Under the pieces are notes generated by a model. That model was not told the DNA's origin and did no database searches. It saw nothing but the letters and a program-made list of their open reading frames with translations. Positions 55,253-64,000 of a DNA stretch of 64,000 nucleotides are shown here, piece by piece. The stretch lies in assembly GCA_014860745.1 (NCBI GenBank), contig JACZJC010000064.1, forward strand, positions 186,001 to 250,000. Direction: 5' to 3'. This stretch comes from Anaerolineales bacterium. GTDB taxonomy: Bacteria > Chloroflexota > Anaerolineae > Anaerolineales > Villigracilaceae. The translations under genes and the position numbers were made by a program. Each line of letters begins with the position of its first letter. Positions within the stretch are counted from its first letter, which is position 1.

Positions 55253-56257
55253 ATGACCCGCATTTGTATCACGCCTTTTGTGCAGGGGACAGGCGGCATG
55301 GCATCCTTCCGTTTGAAGTTCGAGCAGGGATTGACCTCCCGCGGCATTGACGTGACGTATGATTTGGATGACAAGTCTGACGCCATTCTCGTCATCGCAG
55401 GCACGCGCTTCATTCCTGACCTGATCAGGGCCCGCCGACGTGGCATTCGCGTCGTCCAAAGATTGGACGGCATCAATTGGGTGCAGCGGGTGAGATGGGC
55501 GGGGTTAAGGTACTCCATCCGTGCAGAGTATGGGAATTTCATGCTCTCGCTCATCCGCAAGCGATTTGCAGACCGGGTGGTCTATCAAAGCCAGTTCATC
55601 CGCCACTGGTGGCAGGATTGGTACGGCATTGCCAAAGCGCCCGCCGCCGTCATCATCAACGGTGTGGACTTGGATATTTATACGCCTGATGGAAAAGATA
55701 ACCGACCTTCTGATGTGCATCGCATGTTATTGCTGGAAGGAAGCCTGGCTGGCGGATTGAATGCAGGCATGTTTCACGGGGCAGCCGTGGCTGAAAAACT
55801 CGCCGAAAAATATCCAATGGAAGTGGTCGTGGCTGGGACAGTGGATGAAACCACACGGCGAAATTTACAAAGCAAAGTGCCTGTCAAATTTCTTGGCACA
55901 GTTCCCCGCGAAGAAATTCCAGAACTGGCTCGGTCTTCCCATATGATGTACTGCGCGGAAGTGAATCCGCCCTGCCCGAATTCAGTCATTGAATCATTGG
56001 CTTGTGGGCTTCCCGTCATCGGCTTTGACAGCGGCTCGCTGAAAGAGTTGGTGTCGGATGATGCAGGCTGTATCGTCCCATATGGCGCGAACCCGTGGAA
56101 GTTGGAAACGCCTGATATTTCGACGCTGGCTGAGTCGGCGGGGCAGGTGCTGGAGAAACAGAGTCAATTCCGGGCGGCGGCAAGGAAGCGTGCCGAGGCG
56201 GCGTTCGGCCTCGATCGGATGGTCGATTCCTATTTGAAAGTTTTGCTGGAGGATTAA
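55253..56257 (+). CDS. Family 4 glycosyltransferase
   Basis: A 334-aa GT-B glycosyltransferase. N-terminal ITPFVQGTGGMASFRLKFEQ, hinge NGVDLDIYTP, C-terminal donor-binding AGTVDETTRRNLQ and EVNPPCPNSVIESLACGLPVIGFDSG with the E-x7-E-type motif. It would transfer a sugar to a lipid or polysaccharide on the cytoplasmic face. First gene of a set with a membrane protein and another glycosyltransferase. Confidence 0.88.
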   Translation: MTRICITPFVQGTGGMASFRLKFEQGLTSRGIDVTYDLDDKSDAILVIAGTRFIPDLIRARRRGIRVVQRLDGINWVQRVRWAGLRYSIRAEYGNFMLSLIRKRFADRVVYQSQFIRHWWQDWYGIAKAPAAVIINGVDLDIYTPDGKDNRPSDVHRMLLLEGSLAGGLNAGMFHGAAVAEKLAEKYPMEVVVAGTVDETTRRNLQSKVPVKFLGTVPREEIPELARSSHMMYCAEVNPPCPNSVIESLACGLPVIGFDSGSLKELVSDDAGCIVPYGANPWKLETPDISTLAESAGQVLEKQSQFRAAARKRAEAAFGLDRMVDSYLKVLLED

Positions 56258-56260
56258 GTC

Positions 56261-56701
56261 ATGGATCAGGAAGTTTACGAATTTTTGTTGAAACATTTGC
56301 AAGGCATCATGAGCAACGATATTGCTTCGTATCACGAAACGACGGCGGAAGATCTGACATTGTACGAATGGTGGGTCACGCCGCACCGCCTGGACGGCCT
56401 GCCGTTTCATGAATTCATGATGACATCGAATGCCGAACGCGGCTCGGTCTTTGGCGCGGAAGAAAAAGGGAAGACACGTTTTGATCTTTCGAACTTATTG
56501 ATTCAACGCTACGGTGATACTGCAATTGCAAGTTATACGTTGTTAATCAGCACGGCTTTGCCTGAAGGCGTGAAAGTCGCCGCGCACAACGAAAGCCGCG
56601 TGATGGTGAAGCTGGATGGCGCGTCCCAAGGGGAGGCTTCGCACTGGAAAGTGGTGCATGTGCATAAATCGCCGGCGTATTCCGCGCCGCATGTGGGATA
56701 A
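56261..56701 (+). CDS. NTF2-like (SnoaL/DUF4440-type) protein
   Basis: A 146-aa single-domain protein. MDQEVYEFLLKHLQGIMSND and YHETTAEDLTLYEWWVTP form the helical start, and HWKVVHVHKSPA the terminal strand typical of calcium/calmodulin-kinase association-domain-like proteins. It lies three bases after the glycosyltransferase gene. Function unknown. Confidence 0.72.
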   Translation: MDQEVYEFLLKHLQGIMSNDIASYHETTAEDLTLYEWWVTPHRLDGLPFHEFMMTSNAERGSVFGAEEKGKTRFDLSNLLIQRYGDTAIASYTLLISTALPEGVKVAAHNESRVMVKLDGASQGEASHWKVVHVHKSPAYSAPHVG

Positions 56702-56721
56702 CAGGGCGTAAATTTTCGAAG

Positions 56722-58143
56722 ATGAAAAGATCCCGCTCCTACGGTTTCCTCTGGCTAAGCATCGCGCTCATGCCGTTGATCGGCATTTCGTTTTTGCTTG
56801 CCATTCAGCCGCAGGATTACTGGTGGCTGATGCGTGTGGGACAAGAAACCATTCAAAACGATGCAATCCCAGTAACAGATACGATCAGTTGGAGCCAGGC
56901 GGGGCGGCCCATTGTTTATCAGCAATGGTTGTCGGGGATGATCCTTTATCTGGTATATGAGTCTGGCGGCATTGTGTTTACATTGTTGTTGCGCGGGTTT
57001 CTGATTGCGATAACGTACGCCGTGATTTGGGTAATGGCTCGCGAAGTTTCCACTCCGCGGCTTGCTACCGTGGTTGTTTTCGTCCTTGGCATTGCCACTG
57101 CGAACAATTGGTCGGTACGTTCGCAGTTATTTGTTTATCCGCTTTTTGTTTTGAGTTTATGGTGCCTGCTGCGCTGGCAAAACGGGGACAAAAAACAGTT
57201 ATGGATTCTGCCCGTCTCCGCATTGCTGTGGGCAAACCTGCATGGCTCATTCATCCTGCCGTTCGTGCTGGCGGGCGCCGCGCTTGTTTTTGGAAAAGGC
57301 GAGAGAAAACCGTTGGGCATCGCGCTCGCGTTGATGATCCCTGCTACATTGCTCAACCCGCGCGGTACCGGCGTTTGGAATTATTTCGTCTTTATGCTCA
57401 ACTCGCCCTCCGACCATCTCTTCGCCTTCGAGTGGGCGCCGCCGCGCAACGAAGGCTGGCAGATGAACATCTTTTTCGCGTGGATGCTTGGCTTCGCTCC
57501 GCTGGCGACATTTTCGCCGCGCAAACTTTCCGTCTTTGAATGGGTCTTGTATCTCGGCTTCGGCTGGCTTGCTCTCACAGGCTTGCGCTACGTGATCTGG
57601 TTCCTTTTCATTGTTGCAGTTTTCACGGCAGCGCTTCTGGCGGGATGGTTTAATAATTCCGCTGAACCCAAACAAATATTTCCAGCACTTAATTTTGGTC
57701 TTGGAATTTTTTTGCTCATACTTCCTTTGATTTTTTTACCTGACTTCCGCGAACGATGGAAGGTTGACTCTGTCGCTGTGTATGAAACCTCCACCACGCC
57801 TCTTGCTGCGACCGAGTGGCTGGCAGCACATCCTGAAGCCTGTTCCAACCTTTGGGCTGACTACTCCTTCGGCGGCTATCTCTCCTTTGCCTTGCCCTCC
57901 TGCAAGCCGTGGATGGACAGCCGCTTCAACGCCTATCCCCCCGAACAATGGACGGAGTACGTCCAGGTCAGCCGCGCTGAAAACTGGCAAGCGATGTTTG
58001 ACCGCGAGGATATTAATTTGCTGATGCTTTCCCATGCGGCGCAGCCAAAACTTGTCGAAGTCGTGATATCTTCTCGAATTTGGTGCGAAGAATATCATGA
58101 CGATGTTGCGGTCATCTTCTCGCGCTGTGAGGCAATGGAATGA
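56722..58143 (+). CDS. Polytopic membrane protein, GT-C glycosyltransferase-like
   Basis: A 473-aa protein with about ten membrane helices and a soluble C-terminal part (about 360-473). The first extracellular loop contains QPQDYWWLMRVGQETI, like the acidic loop of GT-C polyprenyl-phosphate-sugar transferases, and IVYQQWLSGMIL follows. A role in glycan or lipid glycosylation is inferred from this and from two flanking glycosyltransferases. It overlaps the next gene by ATGA. Confidence 0.65.
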   Translation: MKRSRSYGFLWLSIALMPLIGISFLLAIQPQDYWWLMRVGQETIQNDAIPVTDTISWSQAGRPIVYQQWLSGMILYLVYESGGIVFTLLLRGFLIAITYAVIWVMAREVSTPRLATVVVFVLGIATANNWSVRSQLFVYPLFVLSLWCLLRWQNGDKKQLWILPVSALLWANLHGSFILPFVLAGAALVFGKGERKPLGIALALMIPATLLNPRGTGVWNYFVFMLNSPSDHLFAFEWAPPRNEGWQMNIFFAWMLGFAPLATFSPRKLSVFEWVLYLGFGWLALTGLRYVIWFLFIVAVFTAALLAGWFNNSAEPKQIFPALNFGLGIFLLILPLIFLPDFRERWKVDSVAVYETSTTPLAATEWLAAHPEACSNLWADYSFGGYLSFALPSCKPWMDSRFNAYPPEQWTEYVQVSRAENWQAMFDREDINLLMLSHAAQPKLVEVVISSRIWCEEYHDDVAVIFSRCEAME

Positions 58144-59216
58144 AATCCTATTACGGCAGGCTCGGGTTGCAGCAGCGTGTACTGCCGAGTTATCGCGTCC
58201 CGTTCTTTGACCTGCTGGCAAGTCGATGCAAAGGTGGGATGAATCTATTTGCGGGGATGCCCCGTCCCGTGGAAATGATCGCGAACGGGATGACCAAAGT
58301 TGCGAAACTCACACAGGCGAATAACATCCATTTGTTGGGTGGGATGTACTATCTTTGTTATCAACAGGGATTTATCACTTGGCTTGAAGAAACAAACCCC
58401 GACGCCTTAATCGTGGAGGCCAATCCGCGATATTTGGCGACATCGTCTGCCGTGAAGTGGATGCATTCGCGTGGGCGAAAGGTCATCGGCTGGGGATTGG
58501 GATTTCCCGCTTCAAGGAAGAGAGGAGCAGGGGTGAGGTCGCGTTTCATTCATCAGTTCGATGCCATGCTTTCGTACAGTCAACGCGGCGTGGAGGAATA
58601 TGCCGCACTTGGCTTCCCGCGTGAGAAGATTTTCGTGGCTCATAATTCTGTTTCGCCAGCCCCAGGCTCCCCGATGCCTGCCCGACCTTCGACTTTCGCC
58701 GTTCGACCTTCCCTCTTATTCGTTGGGAGATTACAAGCTCGCAAGAGAATCGATTCTTTGCTTCGAGCCTGCGCGGAAATGGAATTAAAACCCCGCCTGA
58801 TAATTGTGGGGGATGGCCCCGAACGTTTGGCGTTGGAATCGCTTGCAAAAGAAGTCTATCCATCAGCAGAATTCATCGGCGCCAAACACGGCGCGGAATT
58901 GAAACCTTATTTTGAGCAGGCTGACCTTTTCGTTCTCCCCGGTACCGGGGGACTCGCTGTGCAGGAAGCCATGAGCTATGGTTTGCCCATCATTGTCGCA
59001 AGGGGAGACGGCACGCAGGATGATTTAGTCCGCGAAAAAAATGGCTGGCAAATTCCGCCGGAGGATGATGGCGCACTGGTTGGCGCAATAAAAAACGCGC
59101 TATCGAATGCAGCGCGTTTGAGAGACATGGGGAGGGAATCGTTTCGCATCGTTTCGGAAGAGATCAACATCCAAACGATGGCGGATGTTTTTGTGAAAGC
59201 GTTGAATTCCATCTAA
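58140..59216 (+). CDS. Family 4 glycosyltransferase
   Basis: A 358-aa GT-B enzyme: acceptor half starting GRLGLQQRVLPSYRVPFFDLL, then FVGRLQARKRIDSLLRA, IIVGDGPERLALE and the donor-binding GTGGLAVQEAMSYGLPIIVARGDG. A Lys/Arg-rich segment (ASRKRGAGVRSR, 58510-58545) and a Pro-rich hinge (APGSPMPARPSTFAVRP) look like repeat-derived additions. Its stop overlaps that of the converging C39 gene by four bases. Confidence 0.86.
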   Translation: MKSYYGRLGLQQRVLPSYRVPFFDLLASRCKGGMNLFAGMPRPVEMIANGMTKVAKLTQANNIHLLGGMYYLCYQQGFITWLEETNPDALIVEANPRYLATSSAVKWMHSRGRKVIGWGLGFPASRKRGAGVRSRFIHQFDAMLSYSQRGVEEYAALGFPREKIFVAHNSVSPAPGSPMPARPSTFAVRPSLLFVGRLQARKRIDSLLRACAEMELKPRLIIVGDGPERLALESLAKEVYPSAEFIGAKHGAELKPYFEQADLFVLPGTGGLAVQEAMSYGLPIIVARGDGTQDDLVREKNGWQIPPEDDGALVGAIKNALSNAARLRDMGRESFRIVSEEINIQTMADVFVKALNSI

Positions 59217-60397
59217 CCTTTCTTCACCAATCCGCCGTCCACATAACCGCGTTTGTTGTTCGAGCCTTTCACACTTATCCATTTGCCCGCCCTGCCGATT
59301 TTTTCCGCAGCTTTTTTGGCGGTTTCCACCACGGTCAGGCGCGCGCCGCTTTTTTCGTTTGAAACTACCTCGCCTCTTGCAGATGCGGTTTTATATACCT
59401 TTGCCCCGGCGGATTTGACAATGATGAATAATGTTTCGACTTGTGGAGCCGGTGCCGGCTGCGGTTGAGGCGCGGATGTGGAAACGGGCGCTTCTGTCAC
59501 GGGACTTGGGGCTGGTTCTGCCGCCGGGGCAGATGTCACAATTTGACCTTTTTCCAAATACCATGCGGCTGCGAATCCCTCTCGTCCGTTCAAGGTGCGG
59601 ACCCGCACCCATTGATTCACCGCTCCGATCTTCGAGACACCATCGGCTTCCATAAGAATCAATTCGCTGCCCGCAGGGGCGGTGGCAACGATGTTGGCCG
59701 CGCTGGATGTGTCAATGGTGGAGCGGATGTTCAAGCCCCAGGTGACTTCCGCTTTTACGCGGGCGGTGGATTTGTTGCTCGTAACAGGAGCAGTTATCGG
59801 CGGAGTCTGAGGCGTGCCGGTCGTGGAAGATGAGCCCGGTTGGGCGATCCCTCCGCCGGCAGTAAAACATTCATAAATGATGACATGCATGATCGAGCGT
59901 TGCAGCGGGTTGCCCTGACTGTAGCGTGGCATTAAATATGTCTTCTTGTTTACGTCGGTTTGATAAGGCCAGGGGTCGAGCATCAAATAGTCGTTACCCT
60001 CTTTTGCATAAAGCACGACCCAATGGGTGAGCAGGCCGGACGCTGGGGTGCTATCCACCATGACGATGACGGGCTGTCCCGCGGCAATGGATGCGTCGAT
60101 CAGGCCGAGAGGTGCATCGCTGTTGTTGCAGGAGATGTTGCTTTTGACGCTGATCTGCGGCACCACCTGGCTGACCGATCCCCAGCGGATGCCTGCGCTG
60201 GCGAAGCCGCCCACACTTTGTAATTTTTTATTGAGGGTCTTGGGGGTTTCAACATATCCATGCCCGCTGAGGAGCATGGCCATGCTCGTCAGCGCGCAGC
60301 CAACATAACCGATGGTATCGCCGGGGTCGCCGAAACCGAGAATATCTTCCTTCCATTTTGGGTCCTGCTGGGAATAATACACAAGCTGGAATGTCAT
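59213..60397 (-). CDS. C39-like cysteine peptidase with two SH3-type domains
   Basis: A 394-aa protein. The N-terminal peptidase_C39_2-like domain has C34 (YVGCALTSMAM), H125 (LLTHWVVLYA) and D141 (LMLDPWPY). A Pro/Thr/Ser linker joins it to an SH3b-like domain (about 215-290, WGLNIRSTIDTSSAANIVATAP), then a Pro/Ala linker and a second SH3-like domain ending RGYVDGGLVKKG. SH3b domains often bind cell-wall peptides. No signal peptide is visible, which is odd for an envelope enzyme. Confidence 0.82.
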   Translation of the reverse strand: MTFQLVYYSQQDPKWKEDILGFGDPGDTIGYVGCALTSMAMLLSGHGYVETPKTLNKKLQSVGGFASAGIRWGSVSQVVPQISVKSNISCNNSDAPLGLIDASIAAGQPVIVMVDSTPASGLLTHWVVLYAKEGNDYLMLDPWPYQTDVNKKTYLMPRYSQGNPLQRSIMHVIIYECFTAGGGIAQPGSSSTTGTPQTPPITAPVTSNKSTARVKAEVTWGLNIRSTIDTSSAANIVATAPAGSELILMEADGVSKIGAVNQWVRVRTLNGREGFAAAWYLEKGQIVTSAPAAEPAPSPVTEAPVSTSAPQPQPAPAPQVETLFIIVKSAGAKVYKTASARGEVVSNEKSGARLTVVETAKKAAEKIGRAGKWISVKGSNNKRGYVDGGLVKKG

Positions 60398-60504
60398 GGG
60401 CTGCCTCTCTACGTTTTAAATTTGACAGTGGGCTGAAGCAATTTCATTATAAACATGTCGCTGCTCCTCGCAACACTTGCGCCGCGCGCCAGTGCGGTGT
60501 GACA

Positions 60505-61161
60505 TTAACCGTATTTCGGCGTGTCTCCAATAATTTCCCAGCCTTTATCCAATGCGATCTGCTTCAACTTCGCGTCGGGATACACCGCCACGGGATGGTC
60601 GGCATGTTCCAGCAAAGGGACATCCAGAATCGTGTCGCCGTAGGCCACGTCCACACGCTCCACGCCGAGACGGCTGAGCACCTGCTCGATCTTCTTTTCA
60701 TCTTTCATCAATTCCCCGATCATCTGCAAGCGTCCGTTCGCAATTTCAACGGGCGTGCCGATGACTTGCGCGCCGATGCGTTGAGCGAACGGCTCGATGA
60801 ACGGCTCCACGACACTGCTGGCGATATACACCTTCGCCCCATCTTCGCGATGTTTGACGAGACGGGCCACCACATCCTCGCGGCGTTTCTTCCACAAGTT
60901 GTGTTCCACCGTCCATTCGGAGGCGTGCTTCACTTTTTCGGGAGTGGCTTCCTTGATGTAGCTGAGGCTGTCCACCATTAACTTCTGGCCCCATGCCTGC
61001 CAGTCGATCAGCCCATTCTTTGCGAGCAAATACGAAGGCATGATGGAAGTGATGTACCAATTTGCGCGAAGTTTGCTTTGATTATGTTTAACCCAGTCCA
61101 CCAGCCCGAGAAAGGGGGAGCCGGTGGTCAAGGTCCCCATCATGTCTGAAACAACGATCAT
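60505..61161 (-). CDS. HAD-like protein with altered motif I
   Basis: A 218-aa protein of the HAD/PSP-like group: motif I VVSDMMGTLTTG, motif II IASSVVEPF, motif III near LMKDEKKIEQV and motif IV VAYGDTILDVPLLEHAD. In motif I the second Asp of DxD is Met, so the usual general acid/base is missing while the nucleophile Asp and metal-binding Asps of motif IV remain. A reduced or different phosphoryl activity is possible. The gene lies between the SulP and C39 genes on the same strand. Confidence 0.75.
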   Translation of the reverse strand: MIVVSDMMGTLTTGSPFLGLVDWVKHNQSKLRANWYITSIMPSYLLAKNGLIDWQAWGQKLMVDSLSYIKEATPEKVKHASEWTVEHNLWKKRREDVVARLVKHREDGAKVYIASSVVEPFIEPFAQRIGAQVIGTPVEIANGRLQMIGELMKDEKKIEQVLSRLGVERVDVAYGDTILDVPLLEHADHPVAVYPDAKLKQIALDKGWEIIGDTPKYG

Positions 61162-61215
61162 AAAATCTCCTTTAAATTCAGGTGTCAGCCGCGTTTGGGA
61201 AGTGACTTCACCCTC

Positions 61216-63420
61216 CTAGTCCAACAGCGCTTCGATGGCGCTGGTATTATCGGCCATGCGTTCGGCCATCAGTCGGGCGATCCATTCATGCAGGGCGGAG
61301 GCAGCCTCCGAGTCCTGGCTTTCCATTTTCTTCATCGACTCGGTGGTCAGGCGGTATAACACACATTTTTGCTCGGTGACCACATTGGCCGTGCGGGGCT
61401 GACCGAGATACAGACTGATATCACCAACCACCGTCCCGCCGCGGACGTTTCTCAGGCGGGTCATTTCTCCAGCCTCGGTTTCAAGAATTACATTCAACCG
61501 CCCAGACTCAACGAAATACATCGCATCCGGCGCATCGCCACGGCGGAACAGGTACACATTCCCTTCCACTTCCATTCGCTCGAGATAGGTGAGCAGACGG
61601 TCGACCAGCTCGGGTTTGGCGAAGGTCTTTCGCAGCTGGCCTTTGATGCTGGCCTGGATGAATTGTGTGGAGGCCAGATGTTTTTGCAGGAGCATATTCT
61701 CGCACCATTCCATACCGTGATCGAGCGTGGGGAAGATCTGCACACGCTGGCCCGGCTTGAAACCACCTCGAACCATCTGCTGGCGGATATCCGGCGCGAC
61801 CTGGGTAAGGACCAGATATATGCCGTGCAGTTCCGCCAATTGGAGCATGCGGGTAAAGCTGGATACCGCCGACGAGTCCAGCCCATGCACGCGATGAAAG
61901 TCCAGCACGATGAAACGGTCCTTATCGACCATGCTTTCCAAAAGTTCGCGGATGCGATTCAGCAATTTATCCGATGTGCCGAAGAAGATGTATCCCTGCA
62001 GGCGGAAGATGTGAATGCCCCTGCCGAATTTATGCAGGATCTCGCGCTGTACGGCGGGCCGCTCCACATTGGCATGATAGATCTGCCCGTTCAATGAATC
62101 CCGTACGGTGTTGATGCGGCTGTATTTGATAACGAAGAGGATCGTTGCGATCACAATCCCCGCGCCGACTCCTTGCAGGTAACCGGTCAATGCGATCACA
62201 AGCAGGCTGACCATGACGATGAAATATTCCGCGCGCGGCAGTTTGAACCAGGCTTCGTACACCCATTCGATGAGGAAGGACAACCCCAGCACAAGCAGCA
62301 GGCTGCTCAACAAGGCGACGGGCAGGAAACTCACGAACCCGCCTCCGAAAATAAGCACCAATCCGCAAATCAACCCGGCGACGACTGTAACGAGATTGGA
62401 TTTCGCCCCCATGTGCTGGGCAAGCGCGGTTGCTCCAAGATAATGATATCCGGCTGCGCCTCCGCCCAGACCTGAAACCAGGTTCGCCAGCCCGGTCATT
62501 CTCAACTCGTGATTAAGATCAACATCCCGCCTGGCGACGAGCTCCAACCCTGTGGCATTTAACAGAAGGGCGATCAAGCTGACGAGCGGCACAGAGATGA
62601 GCAAGTCCGCCTGGCTTGCAAGGGAACTCCAATCCACGCGGGTGAAGTCGGCGGGTGTGAAGGGCTTCCAAAGCCCGCCGGATGGAAAAGATTCAAGTAA
62701 CAATCCCATGCTCCGCGCCTGGTCGATGGATGTGCCTGTGGCGAATAGCCCTCCGTAAAAAATTGCAACAGCGCCGAAGATGAGGGCGGGCCAGACGAGG
62801 AAATGACTGGTCCTTCTCAACACCACCAGGATCACAACGGCATAGATCGTCCCCGGCAGCCAGAGAATAAGATTTTCGGACTGGATTAGTTTGAGGAGAG
62901 TCTGAAGCGAAAATGTTTCTCCCGCCATTACTTCGAACGCGCCGCGAGTCAACAGCCAGCCAGTTCCGGCAAGGAATCCGCCCACTACGGGATAGGGAAT
63001 ATACCGCACCAGGTTCCCAAGTTTGAACTGGCCGATGAGAAGAAGTATGAAGCCGGTAACCACGGACGTAATTACAATGCCGGCCAGTGTTGTCGAAAAG
63101 ATGGTTTCAGGGGAAGCGGCGCCCGCAAGCGAACCGACGATGCCACCGGCGGTAACGGCCAAAAGGGCAGCGGGGCCATCCTGCGGGCCAATGATGGTGC
63201 CGGGCAGCGAGCCTAAAATGGATGCGACCACCGACATGGCAAAAGCGCCGAAGATAAAAATTCCGATGCCGCGCGAAATAAAGGGAATCATTTCGCCGGA
63301 GAATACGAGGGTGGCGAGCGAAACGTTCAACACCACCATGATCAATCCGGTCACCAACCCGGCGGTGATGCTGGGGACGAGCTGGCGCGGTTCAATAAAA
63401 GGGGCAGGTTTGTCCTTCAC
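61216..63420 (-). CDS. SulP (SLC26) anion transporter with STAS and cNMP-binding domains
   Basis: A 734-aa protein. The membrane part (about 10-420; GPQDGPAALLAVTAGG and the GLGGGAAGYHYLGATALAQ segment) is a SulP transporter. A STAS domain follows (about 450-560; FIVLDFHRVHGLDSSAVSSF), then a cyclic-nucleotide-binding-like domain (about 610-720; YLFRRGDAPDAMYFVESGRLNV, VVGDISLYLGQPRTANV). Transport may be gated by a nucleotide. I start it at GTG 63420 because GAGGAGA lies just upstream; an ATG at 63519 would overlap the SDR gene end. Confidence 0.86.
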   Translation of the reverse strand: MKDKPAPFIEPRQLVPSITAGLVTGLIMVVLNVSLATLVFSGEMIPFISRGIGIFIFGAFAMSVVASILGSLPGTIIGPQDGPAALLAVTAGGIVGSLAGAASPETIFSTTLAGIVITSVVTGFILLLIGQFKLGNLVRYIPYPVVGGFLAGTGWLLTRGAFEVMAGETFSLQTLLKLIQSENLILWLPGTIYAVVILVVLRRTSHFLVWPALIFGAVAIFYGGLFATGTSIDQARSMGLLLESFPSGGLWKPFTPADFTRVDWSSLASQADLLISVPLVSLIALLLNATGLELVARRDVDLNHELRMTGLANLVSGLGGGAAGYHYLGATALAQHMGAKSNLVTVVAGLICGLVLIFGGGFVSFLPVALLSSLLLVLGLSFLIEWVYEAWFKLPRAEYFIVMVSLLVIALTGYLQGVGAGIVIATILFVIKYSRINTVRDSLNGQIYHANVERPAVQREILHKFGRGIHIFRLQGYIFFGTSDKLLNRIRELLESMVDKDRFIVLDFHRVHGLDSSAVSSFTRMLQLAELHGIYLVLTQVAPDIRQQMVRGGFKPGQRVQIFPTLDHGMEWCENMLLQKHLASTQFIQASIKGQLRKTFAKPELVDRLLTYLERMEVEGNVYLFRRGDAPDAMYFVESGRLNVILETEAGEMTRLRNVRGGTVVGDISLYLGQPRTANVVTEQKCVLYRLTTESMKKMESQDSEAASALHEWIARLMAERMADNTSAIEALLD

Positions 63421-63496
63421 TCTCTCCTCGCTTTCGATTAATTTCAGATAAATAATATCCCGATTGTATCTGAATTTATAAAGAAATAGAGGAAAG

Positions 63497-64000
63497 CTAC
63501 TGCGCCGTATTGCCGCCATCCACCAAAAGCAAATGGCCCGTCACAAAAGATGACTCGTCCGAAGCCAGAAACAAAACTGCATTCGCAATTTCCTCGGGCT
63601 TTCCAAAACGTCCCATCGGTATATATTCACTTGATTCTTTGATCGCTTCTTCCATTGTCACAGGGTCGGAGCCTTCGAAGTATCCCTTCTCGATCCAGCG
63701 ATCCACGAACGTATCGCCGGGGCAAACCGCATTCACGCGGATATTTTCTCTTGCATAATCCAGCGCCATGGCCTTCGTCATCATCCCCACCGCGCCCTTG
63801 CTCATGATGTACGGAAACGCATTCTTCCCCGCCACCACCGACCAATCCGAACCGTTGTTGACGATCACACCGCCGCCCTGTTTTTTCATCTGCGGAATCA
63901 CCAGCTTGCACATGCGCCACACCGCCGTCACATTGATATTCAAGGTCTCCTGCCAAACCTCTTCGGGCGTGGTGTCCGCCGTCCCTTTGGTGACGATGCC
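63497..64000 (-). CDS. Short-chain dehydrogenase/reductase, 5' end beyond window
   Basis: The C-terminal 167 codons of a classical SDR. Visible: NINVTAVWRMCKLVIPQM, GGGVIVNNGSDWSVVAG, the catalytic Y-x3-K in PYIMSKGAVGMMTKA, NIRVNAVCPGDTFVD and FLASDESSFVTGHLLLVDGG. The Rossmann glycine motif lies outside the window. The coding frame continues open to base 64000. Substrate unknown. Confidence 0.9.
   Translation of the reverse strand, partial: GIVTKGTADTTPEEVWQETLNINVTAVWRMCKLVIPQMKKQGGGVIVNNGSDWSVVAGKNAFPYIMSKGAVGMMTKAMALDYARENIRVNAVCPGDTFVDRWIEKGYFEGSDPVTMEEAIKESSEYIPMGRFGKPEEIANAVLFLASDESSFVTGHLLLVDGGNTAQ

Overview
The window reads as a GC-rich bacterial chromosome segment, most likely from the Chloroflexota (class Anaerolineae or a relative). 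This is an inference from gene content: an FMN-riboswitch-controlled RibXY-type riboflavin ABC transporter, an ACT-domain malic enzyme, a PIN-TRAM membrane protein, an MsrPQ system and many short palindromic interspersed repeats. No rRNA, tRNA gene or CRISPR array was seen.

Layout. 1-9.4 kb (+): GAF/PAS histidine kinase, degenerate metallo-beta-lactamase-fold protein, type II asparaginase, endonuclease III, YbaK-like deacylase, tandem ClbS/DfsB protein, FolK, FAH-family enzyme, MOCOS-like PLP enzyme and YwbE, closed by a strong bidirectional terminator. 9.4-14.6 kb (mostly -): malic enzyme, HAD phosphatase, MoaA, PIN-TRAM (+) and a TSUP permease. 14.7-18.5 kb: T-box leader and valS, which carries two in-frame palindromic repeat insertions, then a GNAT acetyltransferase. 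18.5-21.6 kb: consensus promoter, FMN riboswitch, terminator and a three-gene riboflavin uptake operon. 21.6-28.5 kb (-): catalytically incomplete prepilin-peptidase-like protein, lipoprotein, DinB-like protein, HolB, RsgA, a MecA-like lipoprotein PBP and Maf. 28.6-35 kb (+): Xpt, HIT protein, GuaA, membrane protein, VWA-FHA protein and PP2C phosphatase. 35-37.3 kb (-): PlsY-like acyltransferase and an SDR-DUF2867 protein.

37.6-39.5 kb (-) is an AT-rich island: a retron reverse transcriptase fused to a TOPRIM domain (Ec67/Eco2 type), preceded by a recognisable msr-msd RNA with 14-bp a1/a2 repeats and a TATAAT box. Next come comEC with a degenerate C-terminal MBL domain and an S51 peptidase between two paralogous STAS proteins.

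43.7-50.6 kb is an extracytoplasmic thiol/methionine redox island: CcdA-like electron carrier, TlpA-like lipoprotein, OmpR-type two-component pair, a second TlpA/DipZ-like lipoprotein whose first active-site Cys codon is TGA (probable selenocysteine, with a SECIS-like hairpin), MsrP, MsrQ and a membrane-anchored DsbA-like protein. A coherent reading is that CcdA supplies reductant outside the membrane, the thioredoxin-like proteins handle disulfides, and MsrPQ repairs oxidised methionines.

50.7-64 kb: two deoxynucleoside kinases, pyrB, an IS630-type transposase fragment, a nucleotidyltransferase, a glycosyltransferase/membrane-protein operon, a C39-SH3 protein, a HAD-like protein, a SulP-STAS-cNMP transporter and a partial SDR running off the right edge. 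The most interesting items are the retron, the putative selenoprotein and the coding-region repeat insertions in valS.
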